Assembly (NCBI RefSeq): GCF_900107845.1
Contig: NZ_FNRM01000003.1
Location: 186,001-250,000 of the forward strand
DNA length: 64,000 nt
Reading direction: 5' to 3'
Source: Alkalimonas amylolytica
GTDB taxonomy: Bacteria > Pseudomonadota > Gammaproteobacteria > Enterobacterales > Alteromonadaceae
Below the pieces are notes generated by a model, which worked only from the letters and a program-made list of their open reading frames with translations, was not told the DNA's origin and ran no database searches. This document shows positions 18,285 to 27,518 of this stretch, in pieces. Both the position numbers and the translations under genes were made by a program. The stretch's first letter is position 1. Each line of letters opens with the position of its first letter.

Positions 18285-20503
18285 TGCAAAGCTTATTAGA
18301 ACAAGTGGCTGCCGGACTGCTCTGGCGTTTCCCGGGCGGAGTTCATCCACCGACCCGAAAGGCAGAGCTTAGCAAAAAGCCAATTGCCAGCCTGCCGCTA
18401 CCGGACAAACTCTACATTCCACTGCGCCAGCATATCGGTGTGGCCGGTCACTGCCTGGTGCATAAAGGCGATCACGTGATGAAAGGCCAGCCCCTGACAC
18501 TGGCCGATAACTCAATGTCGGTGCCGGTGCATGCCCCAACCTCAGGCTTGATCCTGGCTGTAACTGAACACACCAGCCCGCATCCTTCCGCCCTGCCAGA
18601 GCCATGCATCGTACTGGAACCCGATGGGCTGGATGAATGGCGTGAGCGTGAGCCCATGCATTACCCACGATGTTCCACGGAACAACTCTTGGAACGTATC
18701 CAGCAGTCCGGCATTGCCGGCATGGGCGGTGCGGGTTTTCCAACCCATCTAAAATCAGCTGTGCAACAGCACGTTGAGTTGCTGATTATTAACGGGGTCG
18801 AATGTGAACCCTACATCAGTGCCGATGATGCCCTGATGCAAGAACAAGCCGATACTATAGTGCAAGGCATTGAGATCCTTTGCCATATCCTTGAGCCCAA
18901 AGCAGTTCTGATTGCCATAGAAGACGACAAGCCAGCAGCGATCAGCGCCATGCAGAATGCCTGCGATGGCCGGCAGCCGTGGTATGTGCGTCCGGTGCCC
19001 ACCAAGTACCCTTCGGGTGGTGAAAAGCAGTTGATTCAACTGCTAACAGGCAGGGAAGTACCCGCCGGTCGCCGTCCCATTGATATTGGCATGATGATGT
19101 TCAATGTGGGTACCAGCTTTGCAGTTGCTCAGGCAGTGCTGCACGATATCCCTTTACTGTCACGTATCGTAACTGTTGCCGGGGACACCCTGCAGCACCC
19201 ACAAAATGTACTGGCACCGATAGGGACCCCAGTCAGTGACTTATTGCATTTTTGTGGCTTTCAACCCGAGCGTCCGCAGCGGGTCATTATGGGTGGCCCT
19301 ATGATGGGCTTTACCCTGCCCGACTTGTCGGTCCCGATTATTAAAACCACCAATTGCATTCTGGCACCAACGCAGCAAGAACTTCCGGCAGCAGGTGAGG
19401 AAATGGACTGCATTCGCTGCACTGCCTGCGCCGAGGCATGCCCAGCCAGCTTGTTGCCACAGCAATTGCTCTGGTTTAGCAAAGCCAAAGACACTGAAAA
19501 ACTTGACGAATACAACCTGTTTGATTGCATCGAATGTGGTGCCTGTGCCTATGTCTGCCCAAGCGAGATCCCATTGGTGCAATACTACCGGGTTGCCAAA
19601 GCTGAGATCCGCGAACAACAACGCGAAGCTTTAAAAGCAGAACAAGCCAAGGCACGCTTTGAAGCAAGACAGGCACGACTGGAAGCCGAAAAACTGGAGC
19701 GCCAGCGCCGCAACGAACAACTGGCGGCAGAGCGTGCCGCCAAACAAAGTGCCAGCGCCCCTGATGCCGTGGCCGCTGCACTGGCTCGGGTAAAAAGCCA
19801 GCAACAACAGACGCCTGGTGATTTGGAGGCCATCAAAGCCGAACGCGAACGCAAAAAGCAGCAGGCGCGCGAACGTCAGGCTGAAAAAACAGAGGCTCCA
19901 GCAGACTCAGTGTCAGCTACAGACCCCCGCCAGGCAGCTATTACGGCCGCGCTGGCCCGCGCCAAAGCTAAAAAACAAGCTGCAGCAACAAGTGACTCTG
20001 AGCGAGTGCAATCTCAGCAAACTGAGCCCGGGCAAACAGCTACAGAGTCTGTCGAAACAGCCGCAGCCAACGAGGCCAGTGATCCACGCAAAGCTGCGAT
20101 TGCAGCCGCTTTAGCCCGCGCTAAAGCAAAAAAACAAGCCGCAGCCTCAGCAAGTGACAACGGGCAAACAGAGCAAGAGCAGGCTAAGCCAGCACACACT
20201 GGGGCAGCGCAAGCTGCTGCAGAGCCTGCCCAAACAGCCGCAGCCAGCGAGGCCAGTGATCCACGCAAAGCTGCAATTGCTGCCGCCATAGCGCGCGCCA
20301 AAGCGAAGAAACAGACGGAAGCAAGGCCAGCACCAGAAAAAGCCGGGCCTGAAGAAGCCAAATCAGATCAGACGGATCCAGCATCGGCGCCTGATGAACA
20401 CATCGCACCCACTGAGCAACCCAGCGATCCGCGCAAAGCCGCTATCGCCGCAGCCGTTGCCCGGGCCAAGGCCAGGAAACGAAAGGAGACGGAGCTAAAA
20501 TGA
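18284..20503 (+). CDS. rsxC: ion-translocating oxidoreductase complex subunit C with Ala/Lys-rich repeats
   Basis: RsxC/RnfC is the peripheral NADH- and FMN-binding subunit. The 739-residue product has the NQO1/SLBB-like N-terminal part with the NADH/FMN site (GIAGMGGAGFPTHLKS) and NGVECEPYI. Two 4Fe-4S motifs are near residues 376 and 415 (CIRCTACAEACPASL, CIECGACAYVCPSEI). The last 290 residues are low-complexity and very charged, with four copies of a DPRKAAIAAALARAKAKK unit from about 19,920 to 20,490, plus a degenerate earlier one. Such tails are known in gammaproteobacterial RsxC and vary in copy number. Confidence 0.96.
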   Translation: MQSLLEQVAAGLLWRFPGGVHPPTRKAELSKKPIASLPLPDKLYIPLRQHIGVAGHCLVHKGDHVMKGQPLTLADNSMSVPVHAPTSGLILAVTEHTSPHPSALPEPCIVLEPDGLDEWREREPMHYPRCSTEQLLERIQQSGIAGMGGAGFPTHLKSAVQQHVELLIINGVECEPYISADDALMQEQADTIVQGIEILCHILEPKAVLIAIEDDKPAAISAMQNACDGRQPWYVRPVPTKYPSGGEKQLIQLLTGREVPAGRRPIDIGMMMFNVGTSFAVAQAVLHDIPLLSRIVTVAGDTLQHPQNVLAPIGTPVSDLLHFCGFQPERPQRVIMGGPMMGFTLPDLSVPIIKTTNCILAPTQQELPAAGEEMDCIRCTACAEACPASLLPQQLLWFSKAKDTEKLDEYNLFDCIECGACAYVCPSEIPLVQYYRVAKAEIREQQREALKAEQAKARFEARQARLEAEKLERQRRNEQLAAERAAKQSASAPDAVAAALARVKSQQQQTPGDLEAIKAERERKKQQARERQAEKTEAPADSVSATDPRQAAITAALARAKAKKQAAATSDSERVQSQQTEPGQTATESVETAAANEASDPRKAAIAAALARAKAKKQAAASASDNGQTEQEQAKPAHTGAAQAAAEPAQTAAASEASDPRKAAIAAAIARAKAKKQTEARPAPEKAGPEEAKSDQTDPASAPDEHIAPTEQPSDPRKAAIAAAVARAKARKRKETELK
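19920..20490 (+). repeat. in-frame protein repeats in the RsxC tail
   Basis: Four imperfect copies of a segment encoding DPRKAAIAAALARAKAKK are spaced 45-70 codons apart, joined by Glu/Gln/Ala-rich linkers. They are coding repeats likely to expand and contract by recombination. Confidence 0.85.
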
Positions 20504-21564
20504 GTTTTCGAATTGCCAGCTCCCCGCACCAGCACAATCAGAAAACCACCAGCCAGTTGATGCTGTGGGTGGTGATTGCCGCCCTGCCCGCCATTGCGGT
20601 GCAAAGTTATCTGTTTGGCTATGGTGTGCTGGTGCAGTTGCTGCTGGCGATAGTCACGGCCTGGGCCAGTGAAGCTCTGGTGCTAATGCTGCGCGATAAA
20701 ACCATTTTGCCACGCTTAAAGGATCACAGCGCCTTAGTCACCGCCGTGCTGTTAGCCGTATCCATTCCGGCCTACGCCCCCTGGTGGTTGGTGGTGATAG
20801 GCACTGCTTTTGCCATTATCATGGTCAAGCAACTCTATGGTGGCCTTGGTTTTAATCTATTTAACCCAGCCATGGCAGCCTACGTGTTACTGTTGATTGC
20901 TTTTCCGGTACAAATGACGCAGTGGCTGCCACCAGCAGCATTGCAGCAGCATGCACTTGGGCCATTGGATGCTGTGTGTGCGGTGTTTAATCAGGCCAGT
21001 TGCCAGGGCCTCAGTCTGGAACAACTTCGACAAGGCGTGGACGGCATGACCATGGCCACCCCGCTTGATACCGCCCGCACCGATTTAATGATGGGACTGA
21101 CCCTGCCGGAAAGCTATCAAAAGCCGCTGTTCCAGGGCGGCGTCGGGGTTGGCTGGTTTTGGCTCAACCTGGCCTGGCTGGCCGGTGGCCTGCTCCTGTT
21201 GCAACAACGCGTCATTCAATGGCGCATACCGGTCAGTGTGCTTGGCTCATTGGCGCTTTGCAGCCTGATTGCCTGGTCCGTCAATCCAGATACCAACTTC
21301 TCTCCACTATTTCAGCTGTTTTCTGGTGCTACCATGCTGGCGGCCTTTTTTATCGCCACCGATCCGGTCAGTGCCTCCACCACCGCCCGAGGGCGTATTT
21401 ATTATGGTGTACTGATTGGTGTGCTGGTGTTTGTGATCCGCAGTTTTGGCGGCTATCCCGATGCCTTTGCCTTTGCCGTATTGTTGGCCAATATGGCAGT
21501 ACCTTTGATTGATTATTACACCCGGCCCCGCACCTACGGCCATAAAGTAGTGAAGGGGCGCTGA
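20500..21564 (+). CDS. rsxD: ion-translocating oxidoreductase complex subunit D
   Basis: RsxD/RnfD is a membrane flavoprotein related to NqrB. The 354-residue product has about nine hydrophobic helices. The covalent-FMN motif is LFSGATMLAAFFIATDPVSA; the Thr of SGAT carries the flavin in studied homologues. The NPAMAAYVLLLIAFP segment is also conserved. It overlaps rsxC by four bases and rsxG by one. Confidence 0.96.
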   Translation: MSFRIASSPHQHNQKTTSQLMLWVVIAALPAIAVQSYLFGYGVLVQLLLAIVTAWASEALVLMLRDKTILPRLKDHSALVTAVLLAVSIPAYAPWWLVVIGTAFAIIMVKQLYGGLGFNLFNPAMAAYVLLLIAFPVQMTQWLPPAALQQHALGPLDAVCAVFNQASCQGLSLEQLRQGVDGMTMATPLDTARTDLMMGLTLPESYQKPLFQGGVGVGWFWLNLAWLAGGLLLLQQRVIQWRIPVSVLGSLALCSLIAWSVNPDTNFSPLFQLFSGATMLAAFFIATDPVSASTTARGRIYYGVLIGVLVFVIRSFGGYPDAFAFAVLLANMAVPLIDYYTRPRTYGHKVVKGR

Positions 21565-22190
21565 TGAAACACCCAGTGACAAAAAATGCGCTGTTGCTGG
21601 CACTGGTTGCTATCATTTGTGTCAGCATTCTGACCCTGCTGCAACAACTTACAGCCCCCCGTATTGCCGAGCAACGGCTGGCCAATCGGCTGGCTCTGTT
21701 GCACGATGTCTTACCCGCTGCTGCCGAGCAACAATTGCTGGATGATTGCATTAGCATCACAGCTCCCGAATGGCTGGGGCGCACCAGCCCGCAATCGGTG
21801 TTTCGCTGGCGTGAGCAAGGGGTGGTCAGTGCCTTTGTGGTGGAAACCACAGCCCCGGATGGCTACAGTGGTAATATCGACTTAATGGTGGCCATCACAC
21901 CCGATGGTACTGTGCTGGCTGCGCGTACGCTGGCGCATCAGGAAACACCCGGCTTGGGTGATAAAATTGAACTGCGCAAATCCGACTGGATGCACAGTTT
22001 TGCCAATCAGGCAGTGCACGAAGCCAATGTACGCAGCTGGGCGGTTCGTAAAGACGGTGGTGACTTCGATCAGTTTACCGGCGCCACCATTACACCCCGA
22101 GCTGTGGTCAATGCTGTTAAGCGCGCGGCACTCTTTGTCCAGCAACACCCGGAGCTGGCAGAACAACCAGCCAATTGTGAGGCCTTTTAA
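21564..22190 (+). CDS. rsxG: ion-translocating oxidoreductase complex subunit G
   Basis: RsxG/RnfG is anchored by one N-terminal helix (about 8-27) and carries a covalently bound FMN in the periplasm. The 208-residue product contains the flavinylation motif DQFTGATITPRAVV, with the acceptor Thr at residue 175, and the conserved HQETPGLGDKIE block. The start immediately overlaps the rsxD stop, and rsxE begins right after. Confidence 0.96.
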   Translation: MKHPVTKNALLLALVAIICVSILTLLQQLTAPRIAEQRLANRLALLHDVLPAAAEQQLLDDCISITAPEWLGRTSPQSVFRWREQGVVSAFVVETTAPDGYSGNIDLMVAITPDGTVLAARTLAHQETPGLGDKIELRKSDWMHSFANQAVHEANVRSWAVRKDGGDFDQFTGATITPRAVVNAVKRAALFVQQHPELAEQPANCEAF

Positions 22191-22886
22191 ATGAGCCAAA
22201 ACTACAAGGAGCTTGCCACCCAGGGGCTCTGGAGCAACAACCCGGGCCTGGTGCAGCTGCTCGGACTTTGCCCCTTATTGGCGGTAACCAATACCGTCAC
22301 CAATGCCCTGGGGCTTGGCATCGCAACCTTGCTGGTACTGCTTGGCTCCAACCTGGTGGTATCCGCCATTCGTAACTGGGTGCCGCGGGAGATTCGTATT
22401 CCAATTTTTGTGCTGGTCATTGCTTCTTTTGTCACCGCCGTTCAGCTGCTGATGAATGCCTTTACCTACGAGCTTTATCTGGCATTGGGTATCTTTATCC
22501 CGCTGATTGTCACCAACTGCGCCATCATTGGCCGGGCAGAAGCCTTTGCCTCCAAGAACCCAATGCTACCTTCGGCCTTCGATGCGCTGATGATGGGGCT
22601 GGGTTTTGCTGCCGTGTTGCTGGCGTTAGGTGCTATGCGTGAGCTGCTGGGTCAGGGCACCTTGTTTGACGGCGCCGATGCCCTGCTCGGCTCCTGGGCG
22701 CAGGCGCTGCGGGTAGAAGTACTGGCGCTGGATCATTATTTTCTGCTGGCGCTGCTGCCCCCAGGTGCCTTTATTGGCATGGGGCTGCTGATCGCCGGCA
22801 AGAACGCCATCGATCAGCGCAAACAGCGTAAGCAACAGGTGAAAACGGCCATTACCCGTGCCCGGGTGACCGGAACCATTGTGTGA
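22191..22886 (+). CDS. rsxE: ion-translocating oxidoreductase complex subunit E
   Basis: RsxE/RnfE is the membrane partner of RsxA and homologous to it. The 231-residue product has six hydrophobic helices, with the paired conserved segments [20 protein letters not shown] and [20 protein letters not shown] carrying the cysteines. It ends in a charged Lys/Gln-rich tail. Ten bases separate it from nth. Confidence 0.96.
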   Translation: MSQNYKELATQGLWSNNPGLVQLLGLCPLLAVTNTVTNALGLGIATLLVLLGSNLVVSAIRNWVPREIRIPIFVLVIASFVTAVQLLMNAFTYELYLALGIFIPLIVTNCAIIGRAEAFASKNPMLPSAFDALMMGLGFAAVLLALGAMRELLGQGTLFDGADALLGSWAQALRVEVLALDHYFLLALLPPGAFIGMGLLIAGKNAIDQRKQRKQQVKTAITRARVTGTIV

Positions 22887-22896
22887 ATAGAACCAT

Positions 22897-23529
22897 ATGA
22901 ATAAACAAAAGCGCATCGAGTTACTATCGCGGCTGCGGGCCGCCAACCCCGAGCCCACCACTGAGCTGGAATACAGCTCGCCCTTTGAGCTGCTGATAGC
23001 CGTACTGTTATCGGCTCAGGCCACTGATGTGGGTGTCAATAAAGCCACCCGCCATCTTTTTCCAGTGGCCCGCACACCTCAGGCCATGCTGGATTTAGGC
23101 GTGGATGGCGTCAAGCATTACATCAAAACCATTGGTCTGTTTAATACCAAAGCCGAAAACGTGATTAAAACCTGCCGTATTCTGGTTGAGCAACATGGCG
23201 GCGAAGTGCCGGAAAACCGCGAAGCGCTGGAAGCCCTGCCTGGTGTCGGCCGTAAAACCGCCAATGTGGTGCTGAACACCGCCTTTCGCTGGCCTACCAT
23301 CGCTGTGGATACCCATATTTTTCGGGTCAGCAACCGCACCAAACTAGCGCCTGGGAAAAATGTAGATGCCGTTGAGCAAAAGCTGCTGAAAGTCGTACCC
23401 GCCGAGTTTAAACTGGATGTGCACCACTGGTTGATTTTACACGGCCGCTACACTTGTGTGGCCAGAAAACCCAAGTGCGGCTCCTGCATCATTGAAGACT
23501 TGTGCGAGTTTAAAGAAAAAACGGACTAG
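22897..23529 (+). CDS. nth: endonuclease III
   Basis: Endonuclease III removes oxidised pyrimidines and cleaves abasic sites in base excision repair. The 210-residue product has the helix-hairpin-helix LPGVGRKTANVVLNTAF with the catalytic Lys, and the catalytic Asp in IAVDTHIFRVSNR. The C-terminal 4Fe-4S ligands C-x6-C-x2-C-x5-C (CVARKPKCGSC, then LCEF) are intact. It is the last gene of the rsx run, the standard gammaproteobacterial arrangement. Confidence 0.98.
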   Translation: MNKQKRIELLSRLRAANPEPTTELEYSSPFELLIAVLLSAQATDVGVNKATRHLFPVARTPQAMLDLGVDGVKHYIKTIGLFNTKAENVIKTCRILVEQHGGEVPENREALEALPGVGRKTANVVLNTAFRWPTIAVDTHIFRVSNRTKLAPGKNVDAVEQKLLKVVPAEFKLDVHHWLILHGRYTCVARKPKCGSCIIEDLCEFKEKTD

Positions 23530-23545
23530 GGCAAGCTGCAAGCTT

Positions 23546-24487
23546 CTAGCCGCTTCGCGGTCCCTCTTCAATCAATTCCCGGTGCACACACACCGCCATG
23601 CTCTTAGGGCGGATGGGCAGGCCCCTGCCCTCCAGATGCGCTCGGGTAAAAGAAGCGCCAAACAGCAGGATCATCGATGTATAGTTGACCCAAAGCAACA
23701 GCAGCGCCAAAGAGCCGGCAGCACCGTATGCCGATGCCGTTGCCGTGTGCGCCAGATAGATAGCGATTAGTGAACGGCCCAGGGTAAACAGAATCGCGGT
23801 GATAAAGGCGCCCAGCAGCACATCCTTCCAGGACAGCAAGACATCGGGCAGGATCTTGAACATAGCGGCAAACAGCAAGGTAATCACCAGCAACGATAAA
23901 ACGACTTCCATGCCCACCATGGCCCAGCCGGGCACCGGCATCCACTCTTCCGCGAATACCATGATACTTCGTAAAGCCACTGACAACAGCAAGGACACCA
24001 TCAGAATAAAACCAATAGCCAGGATAATGGTCATGGATAATAAACGGCTTTTAATATAACCCCACAGGTTGTTGCGGTTAGGGCGAGGCGCTACATCCCA
24101 AATTTGATTCAACGACTGCTGCATCTGTGCAAACACCGTAGTGGCACCAACGATGGTGGCCACAATGCCAATCAACGCTGGCCAGATGCCGCTTTGATCT
24201 ATCTGCGAATTGGTTACCGCGGTTTGCACCACGCCCGCGGCTTCCGGGCCAAGAGTTCCTTCCAGCTGCTCAAACAGCTGGCCTTCTACCACACTCTGGC
24301 CTAAAAAGAATCCAACCAGAGCCACTACCACCACCAGAATGGGCGCAATGGAAAAAACAGTGAAAAACGCCAGCGCCGCTGCATAGATAAAGGCCTGGCT
24401 ATCCAGCCAGTTACGGGTTGCCGCGCCCAAAATACTGAACCAATGCCTGATTACAGCAGGGAGTTTATTGTAGAGCCTGGAAACCAT
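23546..24487 (-). CDS. yihY: YihY/BrkB family inner-membrane protein
   Basis: The 313-residue product has six membrane helices. It carries the family pattern AAALAFFTVFSIAPILVVVV in the first helix, QSLNQIWDV in a loop, and YGAAGSLALLLLWVNYTSMILLFGASF near the end. YihY was once called RNase BN by mistake; its real role is unknown, and a transport-like function has been suggested. It is convergent with nth. Confidence 0.92.
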   Translation of the reverse strand: MVSRLYNKLPAVIRHWFSILGAATRNWLDSQAFIYAAALAFFTVFSIAPILVVVVALVGFFLGQSVVEGQLFEQLEGTLGPEAAGVVQTAVTNSQIDQSGIWPALIGIVATIVGATTVFAQMQQSLNQIWDVAPRPNRNNLWGYIKSRLLSMTIILAIGFILMVSLLLSVALRSIMVFAEEWMPVPGWAMVGMEVVLSLLVITLLFAAMFKILPDVLLSWKDVLLGAFITAILFTLGRSLIAIYLAHTATASAYGAAGSLALLLLWVNYTSMILLFGASFTRAHLEGRGLPIRPKSMAVCVHRELIEEGPRSG

Positions 24488-24656
24488 AGCTAAAGTGCCT
24501 TAGTAGTTAACAGAAAGAGTAATCAACCGTAAGCCCCTGCTGATCTGACATTGAAGCCGCGTTAAGCCTGTAACTTAAAGTAGTGTTTCGAATGAGGCAA
24601 GCCCCCCCAAAACAGTGTCGATTTTACACCAAACCACCATAGCATCAGATGATGCC

Positions 24657-24920
24657 CTACTCGTAGTGGCTCCAAAGACGCAGAACTTTAATCAACTGAT
24701 CTTCTGCAAGCACCTGGTACACTAGGCGATGCTGGATATTGATACGCCGTGAATAGGCCCCGGCAAGATCGCCAATAAGCTTCTCAAACGGAGGCGGCTT
24801 GCGAAACGGATCTTCGGCAATTAGCGCTAGCAATTCCTGAGCTTTGGGCTTGAGGCCGCTGGATGCCAGTTTTTTGGCGTCTTTTTGGGCTTGCCTGGTA
24901 TAAACCAACTTCCAGGTCAC
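24657..24920 (-). CDS. YoeB/Txe-type ribosome-dependent mRNA interferase toxin
   Basis: The 87-residue toxin fits the RelE superfamily, YoeB/Txe branch. It begins WKLVYTRQAQKDAKKLASSG, has PPPFEKLIGDLAGAYSRRIN, then HRLVYQV, and ends RLWSHYE with the His-Tyr used for cleavage in YoeB. It would cut mRNA in the ribosomal A site. Its start overlaps the antitoxin stop by four bases, so the two are coupled. Confidence 0.93.
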   Translation of the reverse strand: MTWKLVYTRQAQKDAKKLASSGLKPKAQELLALIAEDPFRKPPPFEKLIGDLAGAYSRRINIQHRLVYQVLAEDQLIKVLRLWSHYE

Positions 24921-25159
24921 CAGTCCAATTCCTCATCACATTGCTCCACAGGGGTTTCCATGCCCTCACGAACCGACTCACGCATACCCGGTACAGAGAG
25001 CAGGAAAAGTGTTTCCTGAATCGCAGACCAATCCTCCTCGGAGATTAAAACAGCTTTGTTCCGCTTGCCCGTGATGACGATGGGCTGATGGGACTCGGCA
25101 GTTTCATCAATCAACCGATACAGCTTACTGCGCGCTTCTGTTGCGGTAATTCCGGTCAT
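24917..25159 (-). CDS. YefM/Phd-type antitoxin
   Basis: The 80-residue antitoxin has the Phd/YefM N-terminal DNA-binding domain (ITATEARSKLYRLIDETAES, then PIVITGKRNKAVLISEEDW). An acidic C-terminal tail (about 60-80) should wrap the YoeB toxin. It is first in the operon, as usual for this group, with AGAGGTG as ribosome site. Autorepression through the GTAC-containing operator upstream is expected. Confidence 0.93.
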   Translation of the reverse strand: MTGITATEARSKLYRLIDETAESHQPIVITGKRNKAVLISEEDWSAIQETLFLLSVPGMRESVREGMETPVEQCDEELDW

Positions 25160-25190
25160 GTTGCACCTCTTGCTGTATAATCACTCAATT

Positions 25191-25218
25191 ATTGTACGCT
25201 TTTTAGTACGTACGTCAA
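25191..25218 (-). promoter_or_regulatory. toxin-antitoxin promoter with GTAC operator repeats
   Basis: On the minus strand TTGACG (25213-25218) and TACAAT (25191-25196) are 16 bp apart. Overlapping them are GTAC-centred repeats (GTACGTAC and CGTACA), resembling the TGTACA boxes bound by YefM. Confidence 0.7.
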
Positions 25219-25340
25219 TGCGAACGACAATATTGCAGTGACGCCCCAACCAGACTGCCCCCACGTCACTGCATTTGTTGGCAATCAGTCTATGTTATTA
25301 TCTACTTTCATCAGCAGTAAACACAGTCAAGGGGTTCTGT

Positions 25341-25733
25341 ATGCGTTTATTACACACCATGCTGCGGGTTGGCAATCTGGAGCGTTCCATCGAGTTTTAC
25401 ACCCAGGTACTGGGCATGCAGCTGCTGCGCCAGTCCGAGAATACCGAGTACAAATATACGCTGGCTTTTGTCGGCTATGGTCCGGAGTCCGAACACGCCG
25501 TGCTGGAACTGACCTACAACTGGGGTGTTGACAGCTACGATTTGGGCAGTGCCTATGGCCATATTGCGCTGGAGGTGGACGATGTGTACCAGGCCTGCGA
25601 CGATATTCGCAGCCGTGGTGGTGTAATTAGCCGCGAGCCGGGGCCGGTGAAAGGCGGAAAAACCCAAATTGCCTTTGTTAAAGATCCGGATGGCTACGCC
25701 ATTGAGTTGATCCAGAAAAAAAGCCAAAGCTAA
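25341..25733 (+). CDS. gloA: lactoylglutathione lyase (glyoxalase I)
   Basis: GloA isomerises the methylglyoxal-glutathione hemithioacetal to S-lactoylglutathione. The 130-residue product matches the E. coli metal-ligand pattern exactly: His5, Glu56, His74 and Glu122. AAGGGG at 25329-25334 supports the ATG at 25341 rather than an upstream in-frame codon. It appears monocistronic. Confidence 0.97.
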   Translation: MRLLHTMLRVGNLERSIEFYTQVLGMQLLRQSENTEYKYTLAFVGYGPESEHAVLELTYNWGVDSYDLGSAYGHIALEVDDVYQACDDIRSRGGVISREPGPVKGGKTQIAFVKDPDGYAIELIQKKSQS

Positions 25734-25799
25734 TCCAGCAGAGACAGCAGCCCGTATAACATCACAGATGTGTTCATTGTGGTATGGTGTGGAATGATG

Positions 25800-26384
25800 A
25801 TGTCAGAGCAACTAGCCCTGTTTCCGCTGAATGGTTTGCTGTTGCCGGAGGGGAAAACCCGGCTGAGGGTGTTTGAGCCCCGTTACATTCGGTTGGTAAA
25901 AGAAGCCACCGCCGGCAAACGGGCTTTTGCCATGGCGTTGCTGAATCCGCTGGTCAGCCAAACGCACCCTGATCGGATCTTTCCTTTTGCTACTAAGGTG
26001 CAGGTGACTGATTTTGATGTGCTTGATGATGGCCTGCTGGGGATTGAAGTGATTGGGCTGGAGCGGGTGCACATTGAGAAACGCTGGCAGGAAGTCGACA
26101 AGCTGCATGTGGCAGACACTAAGACAGTGGCTTTCTGGCCCTCACAACCCATCAGCCAGACTCAGCAAGAGCTGCAACAGAGCTTTCGTCAATTACTGCA
26201 ACGTGAACCGGAGCTGGCAAGTCTCTATCCTCAAAGCAACACAGCAGACGCCAGCTGGCTGGCGGCGCGATGGCTGGAATTACTGCCCTTGCCGCCACTG
26301 CTAAAAGAGCATCTGGCAGAGCAGGCCACGCCAGAGGCCTGCCTGCATTATTTGCAGCGCTGCCTCAAGGCTGAATCGATTTGA
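25800..26384 (+). CDS. Lon-substrate-binding-domain protein (LON N-terminal domain only)
   Basis: The 194-residue protein matches the Lon protease N-terminal domain alone: LALFPLNGLLLPEGKTRLRVFEPRYI at the start, followed by FPFATKVQVTDFDVLDDGLLGIEVIG. The ATPase and protease parts are absent. Function is unknown. Three ATG codons in a row lie at 25794-25802; the third is best spaced from TGTGGA. The last 20 bases overlap the convergent NTF2-like gene. Confidence 0.85.
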   Translation: MSEQLALFPLNGLLLPEGKTRLRVFEPRYIRLVKEATAGKRAFAMALLNPLVSQTHPDRIFPFATKVQVTDFDVLDDGLLGIEVIGLERVHIEKRWQEVDKLHVADTKTVAFWPSQPISQTQQELQQSFRQLLQREPELASLYPQSNTADASWLAARWLELLPLPPLLKEHLAEQATPEACLHYLQRCLKAESI

Positions 26385-26769
26385 GGGCAAAGCGCTCATC
26401 GTCAATCATCACCGCCACCAGCCGCCAATGCTCACCGCTGCGTTGTAGGGTGTATGAAGTGTGGCAGTTTTGCAGTACCTTGCCGTTGGCATCGCAAAAA
26501 TACCAGTACAGACTGGCAAAGACCATGGACTCGGACAAACGCACCAGATGCTGTACCCGGTTTTTCACCTGGGCCACCCCAAGACTACGGTACAGGTTAA
26601 ACTGATGGCGAATGGTTTTCTCCAGGCTGCTGACTTCAGCCATCATTAACTTGCTGTCGTCAGTTAAGAACAGGCATGGCAGGGAAAACAGCTCGGTGAC
26701 TTTGTCTACATCAAAGTTGGAGTAGGCTTCAGCATAAAGCTGAAAAAAGTGCTCAACTGCCTGTCGCAT
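26365..26769 (-). CDS. NTF2/SnoaL-like protein
   Basis: The 134-residue protein has the NTF2-like cone fold pattern: an N-terminal helix pair (VEHFFQLYAEAYSNFDVDKV, then LFSLPCLFLTDD) and four long strands ending in HWRLVAVMIDDERFAL. There are no membrane segments. No catalytic residues can be assigned. It is coupled to queE through a TGATG overlap, so it is co-transcribed with it, but a role in queuosine synthesis is not known. Confidence 0.7.
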   Translation of the reverse strand: MRQAVEHFFQLYAEAYSNFDVDKVTELFSLPCLFLTDDSKLMMAEVSSLEKTIRHQFNLYRSLGVAQVKNRVQHLVRLSESMVFASLYWYFCDANGKVLQNCHTSYTLQRSGEHWRLVAVMIDDERFALKSIQP

Positions 26770-27434
26770 CAGTTAATCCCTAAATATTTATGCACCTGCA
26801 CACTCAGGCGCCAGTTGTGTTGTTTGCACTGCTCGATCGCCAGCCGGGTCGCTTTGGCTTTTTGACTGATAGGTTGCAGGTAGACCAGCCTACCCGAAGC
26901 AGGTACGCGCTGCAACAACTGTTGCAACTCCTCGATATCGCGCTCACGTGCGACCGGATGCTTGATTTCATTGGCTCGCAGCAATGCCGAATCCAGTACC
27001 TCGTAGCCCCCTTTCATATTGACCTTCGGCGACACCGTGACCCAGGTCTCGCTTGGTGCCAGCACTTCAAAAGTACCGCTGGTTTCAATCTGAGTGCTGT
27101 AGCCCTGCTGATGCAGTAACTCGCACAGCGGATTTAAATCGTACAGGCAAGGCTCACCACCGGTGATCACCACATGACGGGCCCGAAAGCCCTGGCGTTG
27201 AAATTCGGTTAGCAGCTGTTCGGCACTCAGGTTGCACCACCCCTCGGTATCGGTAGTTTTGGCCAACACATCGGTCAGCGGAATTTGCTGCTCAGGATCC
27301 ACCGTCCAGGTATGCTTGGTATCGCACCAGCTGCAACCGACCGGGCAGCCCTGCAAACGGATAAAAATAGCCGGGCAACCGGTGTAACTGCCCTCGCCCT
27401 GGATGGTTTCAAATAGTTCATTCACTTTATACAC
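26769..27434 (-). CDS. queE: 7-carboxy-7-deazaguanine synthase
   Basis: QueE is the radical-SAM enzyme that contracts 6-carboxytetrahydropterin to 7-carboxy-7-deazaguanine in queuosine synthesis. The 221-residue product starts YKVNELFETIQGEGSYTGCP and has the cluster motif C-x3-C-x2-C (GCPVGCSWCDTKHTW). The SAM-binding VITGGEPCLYDL is also present. It is divergent from queC, the next enzyme, with 84 bases between. Confidence 0.97.
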   Translation of the reverse strand: MYKVNELFETIQGEGSYTGCPAIFIRLQGCPVGCSWCDTKHTWTVDPEQQIPLTDVLAKTTDTEGWCNLSAEQLLTEFQRQGFRARHVVITGGEPCLYDLNPLCELLHQQGYSTQIETSGTFEVLAPSETWVTVSPKVNMKGGYEVLDSALLRANEIKHPVARERDIEELQQLLQRVPASGRLVYLQPISQKAKATRLAIEQCKQHNWRLSVQVHKYLGIN

Positions 27435-27518
27435 AAAGACGCCTTACGCTTTAGCCAGCTTTCAATTTAGAGTACAATGCCCGGCTTTTCAGCTTGTCAT
27501 TATAACGGGAGCGCCGCC

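Noticed and set aside
19920-20490. Possible CRISPR-like array from regular repeats
   Set aside because: The repeats are in frame, encode the RsxC tail, and spacing is uneven; no cas genes are present.
27435-27518. preQ1 riboswitch in front of queC
   Set aside because: No convincing pseudoknot or conserved preQ1 core is visible in the 84-base spacer.
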